Counted from the stretch's first letter, positions 1-7,758 are shown. The stretch: 13,530 bases of DNA from Alphaproteobacteria bacterium (GCA_028822575.1 JAPKDN010000029.1:1-13530), one strand, 5' to 3'. Notes: generated by a model not told the origin, from the sequence alone. Numbers and translations: made by a program.

Positions 1-1
1 G

Positions 2-967
2 CTTTATCACGTCAACGCCGGTGTGGTTTCGATCCTGGGGATGATGCTGATCGGCGGTTGCCAGATTCAACCCGATCGATTTCATCCACGCTCGTGGTGG
101 CGTGACGTGGTCGAGACCAAGGCCAGCGTCATTCATTATCTTGGCGTGGTGGCGCCGATGTTGTTGAACCAACCCGATGACCCCTTGGAGCGCGCGCACC
201 ATGTCCGCTTTGGTTGGGGCGCGGGGATCGAGCCGGGTTTGCACCGAGTGTTCGAGGAGCGTTACGGTTTTCCAATGGTCGAACTTTGGGGCATGACCGA
301 GATGTGCCGGGTGCTGCGAGCGGACACGGAACCACGCAAACGTGGCTCCAGGGCGATGGGCCGAGCGGTCCCCGGCCTGGAGGTTGAGATCAGGGATGAG
401 AACGATGCGCCATTAGCCGATGGCGAGCCCGGCGAAATGGTAGTGCGCTATTCCGCCGAGAACCCCAGGATCGGTGCGTTTTCCGGCTATCTCAAAGATC
501 TGCCAGCAACCGAGGAAGCCTGGCGCGGCGGCTGGTTCCATACCGGCGATACGGTGATGCGCGCCGCCGATGGGATGCTGCATTTCGTCGATCGCAAAAA
601 GAACATCATCCGCCGCTCCGGCGAGAACATCGCCGCCGCCGAGGTCGAGGCGGCGTTGCAAGTCCGCGAAGAGGTCGCTCAGGTCGCGGTCCTGGCGGTA
701 CCGGATGACACCCGCGAGGAAGAGGTGCTTGCCTGCATCGTGCTCCATGACGGCGTTGCGCCCAGCGACGCACTGGCGCGTGCGTTGTTCGGGCATTGCA
801 TGGAGCGGATGGCCTATTTCAAGCCACCGGGCTGGGTGATGTTCGTCGAGGACCTGCCCAAGACCGGCTCCCAGAAGATCCAAAAACACCGTATCTTCGA
901 GCCCGGAACCGATTCTTTAACGGCGCCGGGCATGATCGATCTGCGGTCGCTTAAACGCCGGGGTTGA
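2..967 (+). CDS. AMP-forming acyl-CoA ligase, C-terminal part (5' end outside window)
   Basis: Member of the ANL (AMP-binding) superfamily, which activates a carboxylic acid with ATP to an acyl-adenylate and passes it to CoA. The reading frame is open from base 2, so the gene begins before the window; a GTG at 23 lies inside the protein and is not the start. The 321 visible residues begin with LYHVNAG, the usual PLxHxNA-type core segment. They then show WGMTE (about 96-100, the YGxTE-like adenine-binding motif), WFHTGD (about 178-183), the hinge DRKKNIIRRSGENI (from about 197), and PKTGSQKIQK near the end with the C-terminal catalytic lysine. The phosphate-binding loop must lie upstream. Sequence style recalls carnitine/crotonobetaine-CoA or medium-chain acyl-CoA ligases, but the substrate cannot be read from this part. 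A 174-base gap separates it from the CoA-transferase genes on the same strand. Family assignment is firm; substrate unknown. Confidence 0.93.
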   Translation, partial: LYHVNAGVVSILGMMLIGGCQIQPDRFHPRSWWRDVVETKASVIHYLGVVAPMLLNQPDDPLERAHHVRFGWGAGIEPGLHRVFEERYGFPMVELWGMTEMCRVLRADTEPRKRGSRAMGRAVPGLEVEIRDENDAPLADGEPGEMVVRYSAENPRIGAFSGYLKDLPATEEAWRGGWFHTGDTVMRAADGMLHFVDRKKNIIRRSGENIAAAEVEAALQVREEVAQVAVLAVPDDTREEEVLACIVLHDGVAPSDALARALFGHCMERMAYFKPPGWVMFVEDLPKTGSQKIQKHRIFEPGTDSLTAPGMIDLRSLKRRG

Positions 968-1141
968 GGGGATGGTATTCAACAAATCTCCCGATCCCGT
1001 CGATCCGCGGCGATCCAGGGACCGTTAAGTTCCGCGATCGCCATCGCCGATGATGCATGCGATCTCGATATGTGCGAAATACGGCCCATGCCGCGATGAA
1101 CGCGGAATTCGACTGTCCCGCCGTGATCTTGGGAGAAGACA

Positions 1142-1837
1142 ATGGGCAAGGTTTATCAGGATGCCGCGAGTGCGCTCGACGGCCTGCTGTTCGATGACAT
1201 AAGTGTCGCCGCTGGCGGCTTCGGTCTCTGTGGTATTCCGGAGAACTTGATCCAGGCGATCAAGGATTCGGGGATTAAAAACATGACGATCGCCTCGAAC
1301 AACGCCGGTGTCGGCGATTTCGGTCTGGGTCTTCTGTTGCAGGATAAACAGGTCAAGAAGATGATCTCGTCCTATGTCGGCGAGAATGACCTTTTCATGC
1401 AGCAGTATCTTGCCGGCACACTCGAGATTGAGTTTAACCCTCAGGGTACCCTGGCCGAGCGGTTGCGCGCGGGCGGCGCCGGAATTCCTGGTTTCTATAC
1501 CGCGACGGGCGTCGGTACCCAGATCGCCGAGGGCAAGGAGACCAAGGAATTCGACGGTCGGACCTATGTGCTGGAGCGTGGTCTGCGAATGGATCTCGCC
1601 GTGGTCAAGGCTTGGAAGGGTGACGCCCAGGGTAATCTGACCTACCGGAAGACCGCGATGAACTTTAATCCGGAATGCGCCACCGCCGGCAAGGTCACCG
1701 TCGCCGAGGTCGAGGAAATCGTCCCCGTGGGCACTCTCGACAAGATGTCGATCCACACCCCCGGCGTGTATGTTCAGCGGATCTTCCAGGGCAGTCACGA
1801 AAAACGGATTGAACAACGCACCACGCGCGCGGCGTAA
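1142..1837 (+). CDS. 3-oxoacid CoA-transferase subunit A (ScoA/PcaI type)
   Basis: Alpha subunit (231 residues, normal for the family) of a family I CoA-transferase, which moves CoA from succinyl-CoA to a 3-oxoacid such as acetoacetate or 3-oxoadipate. Visible family signatures are GGFGLCGIPENLI (residues 25-37), NNAGVGDFGLG (53-63), SSYVGEN (76-82), NPQGTLAERLRAGGAGIPGFYT (about 99-120) and EFDGR (136-140). The ATG start is supported by GGGAG at 1131-1135, six bases upstream. The beta subunit follows after 14 bases, so both are co-translated from one message. Sequence alone does not separate the acetoacetate form (ScoA) from the 3-oxoadipate form (PcaI). The PcaB-like gene downstream favours 3-oxoadipate, as an inference from context, so no symbol is given. 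Confidence 0.95.
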   Translation: MGKVYQDAASALDGLLFDDISVAAGGFGLCGIPENLIQAIKDSGIKNMTIASNNAGVGDFGLGLLLQDKQVKKMISSYVGENDLFMQQYLAGTLEIEFNPQGTLAERLRAGGAGIPGFYTATGVGTQIAEGKETKEFDGRTYVLERGLRMDLAVVKAWKGDAQGNLTYRKTAMNFNPECATAGKVTVAEVEEIVPVGTLDKMSIHTPGVYVQRIFQGSHEKRIEQRTTRAA

Positions 1838-1851
1838 GGGGAGGGCGAGAT

Positions 1852-2481
1852 ATGCCTTGGGATCGTAACCAAATGGCCGAACGGGCCGCCGCTGAACTCG
1901 AAGATGGGTTTTACGTCAATCTGGGTATCGGCATTCCGACTTTGGTGTCCAACTATGTACCGACGGACTATGACATCACCCTGCAATCCGAAAACGGAAT
2001 GCTTGGCATGGGCCCGTTCCCGACCGATGACGAGGTCGACCCGGACCTGATCAACGCCGGCAAGCAGACCGTGACCGAACTTGATCGCACCAGCTATTTC
2101 TCATCCTCGCAAAGCTTTGCGATGATCCGCGGCGGCCACATCAATCTATCGATCCTGGGCGCGATGGAAGTGTCCGAGACCGGTGATCTGGCCAACTGGA
2201 TGATCCCCGGTCGCCTGGTCAAGGGCATGGGTGGGGCCATGGATCTGGTCGCTGGTGTCCAACGGATCGTGGTGCTGATGGATCACGCCAATAAGGGCGG
2301 TGAGTCCAAGCTGCTGAAGAAATGCAGCCTGCCACTAACTGGTCAGGCGGTGGTTGATCGGATCATCACCAATCTCGGTGTCTTCGACGTGGTCGAGGGC
2401 GGCTTGAAGGTTGTCGAGCTTGCACCCGAGGTGACCATGGACGAAGTGCGCGAGAAGACCGAGGCGAATCTGGTCGGTTGA
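1852..2481 (+). CDS. 3-oxoacid CoA-transferase subunit B (ScoB/PcaJ type)
   Basis: Beta subunit (209 residues) of the same CoA-transferase; together the two make the active cytoplasmic enzyme. The N-terminus carries NLGIGIPTLVSNYVP (23-37) and the catalytic signature SENGMLGMGP (46-55). In this family the glutamate of that motif, Glu47 here, forms the covalent glutamyl-CoA thioester intermediate. Further family blocks are GGHINLSILGAMEVS (about 100) and NWMIPG (about 120). The start ATG has a very strong purine-rich ribosome site, GGGGAGGG at 1838-1845, directly after the subunit A stop. The TGA stop lies inside a 6-bp dyad, GTTGAC...GTCAAC at 2477-2494, followed by TTT, which may weakly end some transcripts. 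Acceptor specificity is not resolved. Confidence 0.95.
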   Translation: MPWDRNQMAERAAAELEDGFYVNLGIGIPTLVSNYVPTDYDITLQSENGMLGMGPFPTDDEVDPDLINAGKQTVTELDRTSYFSSSQSFAMIRGGHINLSILGAMEVSETGDLANWMIPGRLVKGMGGAMDLVAGVQRIVVLMDHANKGGESKLLKKCSLPLTGQAVVDRIITNLGVFDVVEGGLKVVELAPEVTMDEVREKTEANLVG

Positions 2482-2514
2482 CGGCGCGGTCAACTTTCTA
2501 GGCTTTTTCAAGCC
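2477..2514 (+). other. Two short hairpins at the 3' end of the CoA-transferase pair
   Basis: First dyad: GTTGAC (2477-2482) and GTCAAC (2489-2494), loop GGCGCG, overlapping the stop codon and followed by TTTCTA. Second dyad: GGCTT (2501-2505) and AAGCC (2510-2514), loop TTTC. Both stems are short and the U-run is only three bases. They could act as a weak terminator or as 3' end protection, but neither is a convincing intrinsic terminator alone. Confidence 0.35.
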
Positions 2515-2522
2515 GATAAACC

Positions 2523-2562
2523 CCAACCCATCGTCCCGGCTTTCATGAGGGGGATGGGTTGG
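2523..2562 (+). promoter_or_regulatory. Strong hairpin in the leader of the pcaB-like gene
   Basis: A perfect 10-bp inverted repeat: CCAACCCATC (2523-2532) and GATGGGTTGG (2553-2562), with a 20-base loop. Inside it CCC (2535-2537) can pair with GGG (2550-2552) after a two-base bulge, giving 13 pairs in total. The 3' arm ends 16 bases before the preferred ATG of the lyase gene and just before its GGAG ribosome site at 2566-2569. No U-run follows, so it does not look like a normal intrinsic terminator. A transcript-processing, stability or translation-control element, or a protein-binding dyad, are all possible. Confidence 0.5.
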
Positions 2563-2578
2563 AGTGGAGCTGAAGGCC

Positions 2579-3904
2579 ATGGCGATCTCCCCTCTCGACT
2601 CGACTGTTTTCGCGGGTGTCTTCGGCGACTCCGAGATCGGTCCCTTATTCTCCGACGCGGCCGAGATCGAGGCGATGATCGATTTCGAGCGCGCCTTGGC
2701 CCGGGCCGAGGCGGCGTGCGGCGTGATCCCGCTCGAGGCCGGCGCGGCGCTAGACGCGGCAATGCGCGGGTTGGTGATACCACCCGAAGAGCTTACGGAG
2801 GCCACCGCCGCCGCGGCGGTTCCGGTACCGGGTTTGGTGGTGGCCTTGCGCAAGCGCCTCGATCCCGACGTGGCGCAATGGCTGCATTGGGGCGCGACGA
2901 CCCAGGACATCATGGATGGCAGCTTGCTTCTGCGTCTGCGCCGAAGCGCTGATATCATCGATGGGCGGCTCACCCGCCTGATCGACACCCTGCTCGCCGC
3001 CGCCGAACGCGAGGCTGGGACAGCGATGGCGGGACGCACCCGCAGTCAGGTGGCGACGCCCATCAGCTTTGGCTTGCGTATCGCGCAATGGGCGCAACCG
3101 TTGATCGACCTGCACGAGATGCTGGATGAACTGCGCCCTCGGCTGTTCCGGGTGCAGTTCGGCGGCGCGTCCGGCGCGAATACCGCCGTGGCGCCACATG
3201 GGCCCGCGATTATCGTGGCCTTGGCGCGGGAGTTGGATATGAAGGCCGCGCCGCCTTGGCATACCAACCGGGTGGCGCTGATCGCCGCCATGGATTGGCA
3301 TGCTCAGCTTGCCGGCGCCCTGGGAAAAATGGCCGGCGATTTGATGCTGATGGGCCGCTCCGAGATCCGCGAGGCCAAGGCGGGCAAGGGTGGCGGCTCC
3401 TCGACGATGCCGCAGAAAAGTAATCCGGTGACCGCCGAGGCGATCGGCACGTTGGCGCGCTATGCCTCGGGCCTGACCGCGCCGGCCCATTTCGGCGCCA
3501 GTCATCTGGAAGAACGCGACGGTGTGTCCTGGCCGTTGGAATGGCTGGTGCTGCCGCAGATCGTGGTCGCCGGGGCGGCGGCATTGCGTCACGCCCAGGA
3601 TTTGGCGGAAACCATCGCGGCCGACCCGGATCAAATGCGCGCTGGGTTGGATCTTGGCGGCGGCGCGGCCATGGCCGAGGCCGCCAGCTTCGCGCTCGCC
3701 GCACATATGCAGCGCGCCGAAGCCCAGGCTCTGATGAAGCGCGTGGCTGTCGAGGCGGGCCAATCCGGAGAAAGTCTGGAGGCGGTTCTGAGACGTGAAA
3801 GCGATGCCCCGATCGATTGGGCGGAGGCGCTGGATCCGGTGCGCGCCGCCGAGCCGAGCCGGGAGGTCATCGCGATGATCACCGCGCGCTGGCGGGGTCG
3901 GTAG
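2579..3904 (+). CDS. pcaB: 3-carboxy-cis,cis-muconate cycloisomerase-like lyase (PcaB family)
   Basis: Fumarase/aspartase superfamily protein of 441 residues, closest in style to PcaB. PcaB converts 3-carboxy-cis,cis-muconate to 4-carboxymuconolactone in the protocatechuate branch of the beta-ketoadipate pathway. It begins MAISPLDS, typical of PcaB proteins. It carries the superfamily blocks HWGATTQDIMDG (about 103-114), RTRSQVATPISFG (about 153-165) and GGSSTMPQKSNPV (about 272-284, the mobile catalytic loop with its serines). ATG 2579 is chosen because GGAG lies nine bases upstream; an in-frame GTG at 2564 would add MELKA but abuts the hairpin. Placement 97 bases behind a CoA-transferase pair fits aromatic catabolism, though no pcaGHCD gene is in view. 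An adenylosuccinate- or argininosuccinate-lyase-like enzyme for another substrate is the main alternative. Very high G+C (46 of 60 bases at 3661-3720). Confidence 0.85.
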   Translation: MAISPLDSTVFAGVFGDSEIGPLFSDAAEIEAMIDFERALARAEAACGVIPLEAGAALDAAMRGLVIPPEELTEATAAAAVPVPGLVVALRKRLDPDVAQWLHWGATTQDIMDGSLLLRLRRSADIIDGRLTRLIDTLLAAAEREAGTAMAGRTRSQVATPISFGLRIAQWAQPLIDLHEMLDELRPRLFRVQFGGASGANTAVAPHGPAIIVALARELDMKAAPPWHTNRVALIAAMDWHAQLAGALGKMAGDLMLMGRSEIREAKAGKGGGSSTMPQKSNPVTAEAIGTLARYASGLTAPAHFGASHLEERDGVSWPLEWLVLPQIVVAGAAALRHAQDLAETIAADPDQMRAGLDLGGGAAMAEAASFALAAHMQRAEAQALMKRVAVEAGQSGESLEAVLRRESDAPIDWAEALDPVRAAEPSREVIAMITARWRGR

Positions 3905-3954
3905 GCTTCGCACCCCCAGTTAACAGGCCCCGGTTCACGGGCGCGAGACAGCGA

Positions 3955-4533
3955 TCAGGGATCGATCGAGCGCCACCCCTCGATGATCCGCCATCCATCA
4001 CTGTCGAAGGCGAACCAATTGCCACCGCCGTTGCCGGGTTGGTCGAGCTGGCGGGAAATCGCCTCGCCCAACAGGTTCGCCATCAAAAGCGCGCCCACGG
4101 CGCCATGGGCGACGATCAAGATGGTTGAATCAACGGAGCTTTCTTGGAGGACATGCCGCATGGCGCCGACGATACGGCGTTGCTCATCGATGGCCCGCTC
4201 CCAGCCGCGGGCGCTTTTGTTCGGTTCCGCGAAAAATTGATCGGCCACGCACTCGAATTCCTCGCGGGGCAGATACCCGGCGCTGGAACGGTCATTCTCG
4301 CCGAGATCGGCGTGTTCCGCGTGGGAAAGCTCCAGATGGCCGGCGACCACGCGAGCGGTGTCCGCCGCCTTGCGCTCGGTACTCGCATGGATCGCGCCGA
4401 TACTTTGAAAGCAAGGCCCCGGAAACGCTTGACGCAAGCGCGCGAGTCCGCGTTCGGATAGTGGCCAATCCGTGATCGTGACCGACGCGTCGATAACGAC
4501 CTCCGGATGGGTCAGGAAGTGAACCCGGCGCAA
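3955..4533 (-). CDS. Histidine phosphatase superfamily protein with THP in place of RHG
   Basis: Phosphoglycerate-mutase/acid-phosphatase fold, 192 residues. The N-terminus MRRVHFLTHPEV puts the would-be phosphohistidine at His9, but the classic Arg-His-Gly is Thr-His-Pro. The rest of the core is present: STERKAADTA (51-60, with the phosphate-binding Arg54), an acidic stretch around Glu79, and VAHGAVG (141-147) with the second catalytic His143. The THPEV form occurs as its own subfamily in alphaproteobacteria as far as I recall; whether it is a phosphatase is not known to me. The start is TTG, chosen because translation from it gives the usual family N-terminus; no clear Shine-Dalgarno precedes it. 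It lies only 22 bases after the ADP-forming synthetase stop on the same strand, suggesting translational coupling in one operon. Confidence 0.85.
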   Translation of the reverse strand: MRRVHFLTHPEVVIDASVTITDWPLSERGLARLRQAFPGPCFQSIGAIHASTERKAADTARVVAGHLELSHAEHADLGENDRSSAGYLPREEFECVADQFFAEPNKSARGWERAIDEQRRIVGAMRHVLQESSVDSTILIVAHGAVGALLMANLLGEAISRQLDQPGNGGGNWFAFDSDGWRIIEGWRSIDP

Positions 4534-4555
4534 CGTGAGAGGCCCGTCGGGCTAA

Positions 4556-6673
4556 CTACTCGGCGCCAGCTGGTACGATTAACGCGTCCACGGCGACCGC
4601 GCCGCTTTCCTTCACGATGAACGGATTGACGTCGATGCTGGAGAACCGATCGGCATTGGCGGCCGCGAAGACCGAGAGTTTGACCAGCGCGTCGGCCAGG
4701 GCGTCGATATCCGCTAGCGGCGTCCCACGCGCGCCGTGCAGCATCTTGATGCCCTTGATCTCATTGATCATCCGATGCGCCTCGTCGACCCCGAACGGCG
4801 CCAGGCGGAAGGTCACGTCTCCCAACACCTCCACGAACACACCACCTAGGCCGAACATCACCGCTGGCCCAAATACCGGATCGTTGATCACGCCGAGGAC
4901 TGTCTCGACCCCGCCGGTGACCATTTCGGAGACAATGACGCCCTCGATGTTGGCATCCGGATGGTGGCTTTTGCCGGCGGCCATGATGGCATCGAAAGCG
5001 GCGGTCACCTCCTCGGCGCCATCAACACCAAGTTTTACGCCGCCGATCTCGGTTTTGTGCAGGATTTCGGGCGAGACGATCTTCATCGCGGTTGGGCCGC
5101 CGATGGATTTCCAGGCCGTGACTGCTTCGTCCGCCGTTGTCGCGAGGTGCGTGCCGGCCATCGGAATGCCTGCCGACGCGAGGATGTTTCGGGCCTCTGC
5201 CTCGCCGACGCTTCCCTCCGGCGCGCGTTTGGCGGTCGAGGGCAGCGCCGGTGGTGGGGCGCCGTGGCCACGCTCGAACGCCATGCCGAAATGGACCAGG
5301 GCGGCGGCGGCGCGCACCGCTCGGGCCGGGTCTTCCAGGATGGTATAGCCCTCGGCCTCATAATTACGGACGATATCTTCCGGCGCGACGATAGAGAGAA
5401 TCATTGGCGCGTCAGCGTATTTTTGCCGAATGTCTCGCAATGTCTCGATCAACTGGTCCGAGAGCATCTTCGAGCCGGCGACCACGGTAAAGAATGCGAC
5501 GACGGCATCGTAGCCGCCTTCGTCCATCATGCTTTCCATGAACTTCTTGATCAGGGTCAGGTCGTTCAGTGCCTGGGCGGTCACGTCGACCGGATTGCGT
5601 ACGCCGGCGAAGGGGATCAACTCCTTCAGGTATTTTTGTTGATCCTCGGGCATCGGCGCGACGTTCAGGCCGCAAGCCTCGGCGGTGTCGGCCATCTGGA
5701 CGCCGGCGCCGCCGGAGATCGTCAGCAGGCCGATCTTGTCGCCCTTGGGCATGGCGCCGGCCTGACAGGCGAGCGCGATATCCAGCAACTCCTCGATCGA
5801 GTCGACACGGAACACGCCATACTGCCGGAATAGGGCTTCATAAACCGCGTCCGATCCGGCCAGCGAGGCGGTGTGCGAGGCCGCGGCCTCGGCCCAGGCG
5901 CCGCTACGCCCCACCTTTTGGAAGATCACCGGCTTGTTGTTCTTATAGGCAAGCTCCAGCGCGTCCCTCAGGCCCGGACCGTTGCGCACGCCCTCGGCAT
6001 AGACCGCGATGACTTTCACTTCATCGGATTGCGCGTAATAAGAGATGCATTCCGACAGCTCGACATCGGACTCGTTCCCGGTGGTCACCCAATAGGTGCA
6101 GCGGATGCCGCGTTTCGCCGCGACGGTATAGAGATGGCTGCCGAAGGCGCCGCTTTGACTAGCGATGGCGATCGGGCCGGGCTGAACCGGATATTGTTCG
6201 ACACTGGTGGTGAAGGTCGCCAGCCAGCCGGTCTTGGCGTTGAAGACCCCGAGACAGTTGGGTCCCAGCAACCGGATGCCGGTACGATGCGAGATCTCCG
6301 TCAACTGCTCCTGCCAGGCCGCGCCGCGCTCGTCCTGTTCGGCGAAACCGGAGCTGAAGATAACGGCGGCGCCGACCCCCTTGGTCGCGCAATCCTCGAT
6401 CGTTTGCACGACGACCTCGGCCGGCACCGCGACGACGACCGCGTCAACCGGGCCGGGAACATCGAGGATCGACTTGTAGGCTTTCACCCCTTGCACGGTC
6501 TCACGATTGACGTTCACTGGGTATACAGGACCTTCGAAAGCTCCATTGAGCAAGTAGTAGAGGGGCCGCCCACCGATCCGCGTGTGGTTGTCCGAAGCGC
6601 CGATGATGGCGACGGATTTCGGGTCCAACAGCTTGGAGATCGGGCGCCTGACGACGGGTGACTGGGCGTTCAT
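4556..6673 (-). CDS. ADP-forming acyl-CoA (acetate-CoA ligase type) synthetase, fused alpha-beta
   Basis: NDP-forming acyl-CoA synthetase of 705 residues that interconverts an acyl-CoA, ADP and phosphate with the free acid, ATP and CoA. Order: CoA-binding domain (about 11-140; PKSVAIIGAS at 18-27, LLGPNCLGVFN at 135-145), two succinyl-CoA-ligase-like domains (about 160-460), and a C-terminal ATP-grasp domain (about 485-700). AIASQSGAFG (169-178) and ASHTASLAGS (265-274) mark the alpha part; His267 matches the phosphorylated histidine. In the ATP-grasp part, KIVSPEILHKTEIGGVKLGV (531-550) contains His539, the position of the second phosphohistidine. FGLGGVFVEVLGD (607-619) and IDVNPF (680-685) follow. 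The ATG has only a weak ribosome site and lies 38 bases after the cyclase stop. Substrate unknown; such fused forms act on acetate, aryl acids and others. Confidence 0.94.
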   Translation of the reverse strand: MNAQSPVVRRPISKLLDPKSVAIIGASDNHTRIGGRPLYYLLNGAFEGPVYPVNVNRETVQGVKAYKSILDVPGPVDAVVVAVPAEVVVQTIEDCATKGVGAAVIFSSGFAEQDERGAAWQEQLTEISHRTGIRLLGPNCLGVFNAKTGWLATFTTSVEQYPVQPGPIAIASQSGAFGSHLYTVAAKRGIRCTYWVTTGNESDVELSECISYYAQSDEVKVIAVYAEGVRNGPGLRDALELAYKNNKPVIFQKVGRSGAWAEAAASHTASLAGSDAVYEALFRQYGVFRVDSIEELLDIALACQAGAMPKGDKIGLLTISGGAGVQMADTAEACGLNVAPMPEDQQKYLKELIPFAGVRNPVDVTAQALNDLTLIKKFMESMMDEGGYDAVVAFFTVVAGSKMLSDQLIETLRDIRQKYADAPMILSIVAPEDIVRNYEAEGYTILEDPARAVRAAAALVHFGMAFERGHGAPPPALPSTAKRAPEGSVGEAEARNILASAGIPMAGTHLATTADEAVTAWKSIGGPTAMKIVSPEILHKTEIGGVKLGVDGAEEVTAAFDAIMAAGKSHHPDANIEGVIVSEMVTGGVETVLGVINDPVFGPAVMFGLGGVFVEVLGDVTFRLAPFGVDEAHRMINEIKGIKMLHGARGTPLADIDALADALVKLSVFAAANADRFSSIDVNPFIVKESGAVAVDALIVPAGAE

Positions 6674-6711
6674 GAGTTCTTGCCTAATTAAAATGGAGGA
6701 GGCCTCGGGTA

Positions 6712-7758
6712 TCAGACTGTCGCGATAGGTGAGGGCGGAGAGCCCACAGCACCGGGTAGCCGAAGCGGCGGCGCGGTCAACAGGAAGCGATGTAGGCCTT
6801 GCTCGCGGAGCCAGTCACGCAGTGCCGTCAGATAGAACATTTCGCCGATATGAATGCCGAGCTTAAAGATGCATAGCTCATGCAGCGGGAGCATCGGCAC
6901 CGGGCCACTGCCGGTGGGCAGGGGAACCGCAGTGTCCTCAATCCCGTAATTATCGGCGATCATTACTGCGACGCCGGTATCCCTGATCCAGTCGTGCAGT
7001 TTTGGATCACGGCCGTCGAGACAGGCATAGGTGTTGTGCAGATCGTGTTCGTTTGGGCTTTTGGCCATGTCCATAAGGCCCTGGGCGTAACCGGTATGGA
7101 AGCAGACCATATCGCCTTCCTCCACTTCGATCCCATCCTCCTTCATGATCTCGGCCAATTCGTCGTAACTGACCTGAACCCGTGCCTTACCATGACGTTT
7201 TTCAAGGTCGATTAAAACGCCGCGCCCCTGGACGCAGGCCTCGGCCATGTTCTCGATACCCAACGCCTTGGCGTTCGACCCCTCGAAGCGCGTGAACTCG
7301 TCGCCTTCTTGGTTATCCGCCGGGCTGATGATATGCTCGCCGCCGCGCCAGCCGTTGTAATAGACGACTTCGGGCTGGCCATCGCCGTCGGCGTCAAACC
7401 AGCCACCGACATGGCACAGGCTGTCCCATTGGGTGGAATATTGCAGGCAGATCAGCGCTGCGTCGTCACAGACCACGTCGGTGAGCCGGGGGTCGCTGAT
7501 GTGCAGTGGCAGATTGAAATTGGCGAGACCGCCACGCTGGGTGGTGAAGAGCCGAGGCGGAAAGCGTCGGGCGTTAAGCAACCGTCCTCCTGGGTAGTCC
7601 AGTGGGAGCGAAAGGCAGAACCGCTTGCCGGTTTTGACTTCCTTTACCGCGCGGACCACGCGTTCCGGTGTCAAAAGATTAACGCGACCGATTTGATCGT
7701 CTGGACCAAACTCACCCCAATTCGACCCTTCAGGCCGGTTAACCCAACGATTGGCCAT
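6712..7758 (-). CDS. Cyclase-family metal-dependent hydrolase (kynurenine formamidase-like)
   Basis: Cyclase-family (PF04199-type) protein of 348 residues; known members hydrolyse amides, lactones or related cyclic compounds with a bound divalent metal. The usual motif HxGTHxDxxxH appears as LQYSTQWDSLCHVGG (105-119): Asp112 and His116 are kept, while the two earlier histidines are glutamine-like (Gln106, Gln110). This STQWDxLxH variant is typical of the larger members, not a defect. Other family segments are DQIGRVNLLTPE (21-32), FHTGYAQGLMD (220-230), IADNYGIED (267-275) and LGIHIGEMFYLTAL (300-313). ATG 7758 has GGGAGA about eight bases upstream. It is the first gene of the likely minus-strand operon with the synthetase and the phosphatase-like gene, and diverges from the DMT transporter. 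Substrate unknown. Confidence 0.9.
   Translation of the reverse strand: MANRWVNRPEGSNWGEFGPDDQIGRVNLLTPERVVRAVKEVKTGKRFCLSLPLDYPGGRLLNARRFPPRLFTTQRGGLANFNLPLHISDPRLTDVVCDDAALICLQYSTQWDSLCHVGGWFDADGDGQPEVVYYNGWRGGEHIISPADNQEGDEFTRFEGSNAKALGIENMAEACVQGRGVLIDLEKRHGKARVQVSYDELAEIMKEDGIEVEEGDMVCFHTGYAQGLMDMAKSPNEHDLHNTYACLDGRDPKLHDWIRDTGVAVMIADNYGIEDTAVPLPTGSGPVPMLPLHELCIFKLGIHIGEMFYLTALRDWLREQGLHRFLLTAPPLRLPGAVGSPPSPIATV

Noticed and set aside
1091..1105. CCGCG-ATGAA-CGCGG dyad upstream of CoA-transferase subunit A
   Set aside because: Five pairs, no T-run and no symmetric extension; expected by chance in sequence this rich in G and C.
1025..1816. 263-codon open frame on the minus strand across CoA-transferase subunit A
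   Set aside because: Antisense shadow with no domain signature, while the plus strand has clear family motifs and a ribosome site.
2750..3913. Long open frame (387 codons) on the minus strand opposite the pcaB-like gene
   Set aside because: High-G+C shadow of a well-supported gene; the translation has no recognisable domain and is rich in Arg, His, Gly and Gln as expected for an antisense frame.
3927..3942. Possible terminator GCCC...GGGC between the convergent lyase and phosphatase-like genes
   Set aside because: Only four pairs with an eight-base loop and no T-run on either side.
4961..5833. 290-codon open frame on the plus strand inside the ADP-forming synthetase
   Set aside because: Antisense shadow; the minus-strand frame shows unbroken family motifs throughout the same bases.
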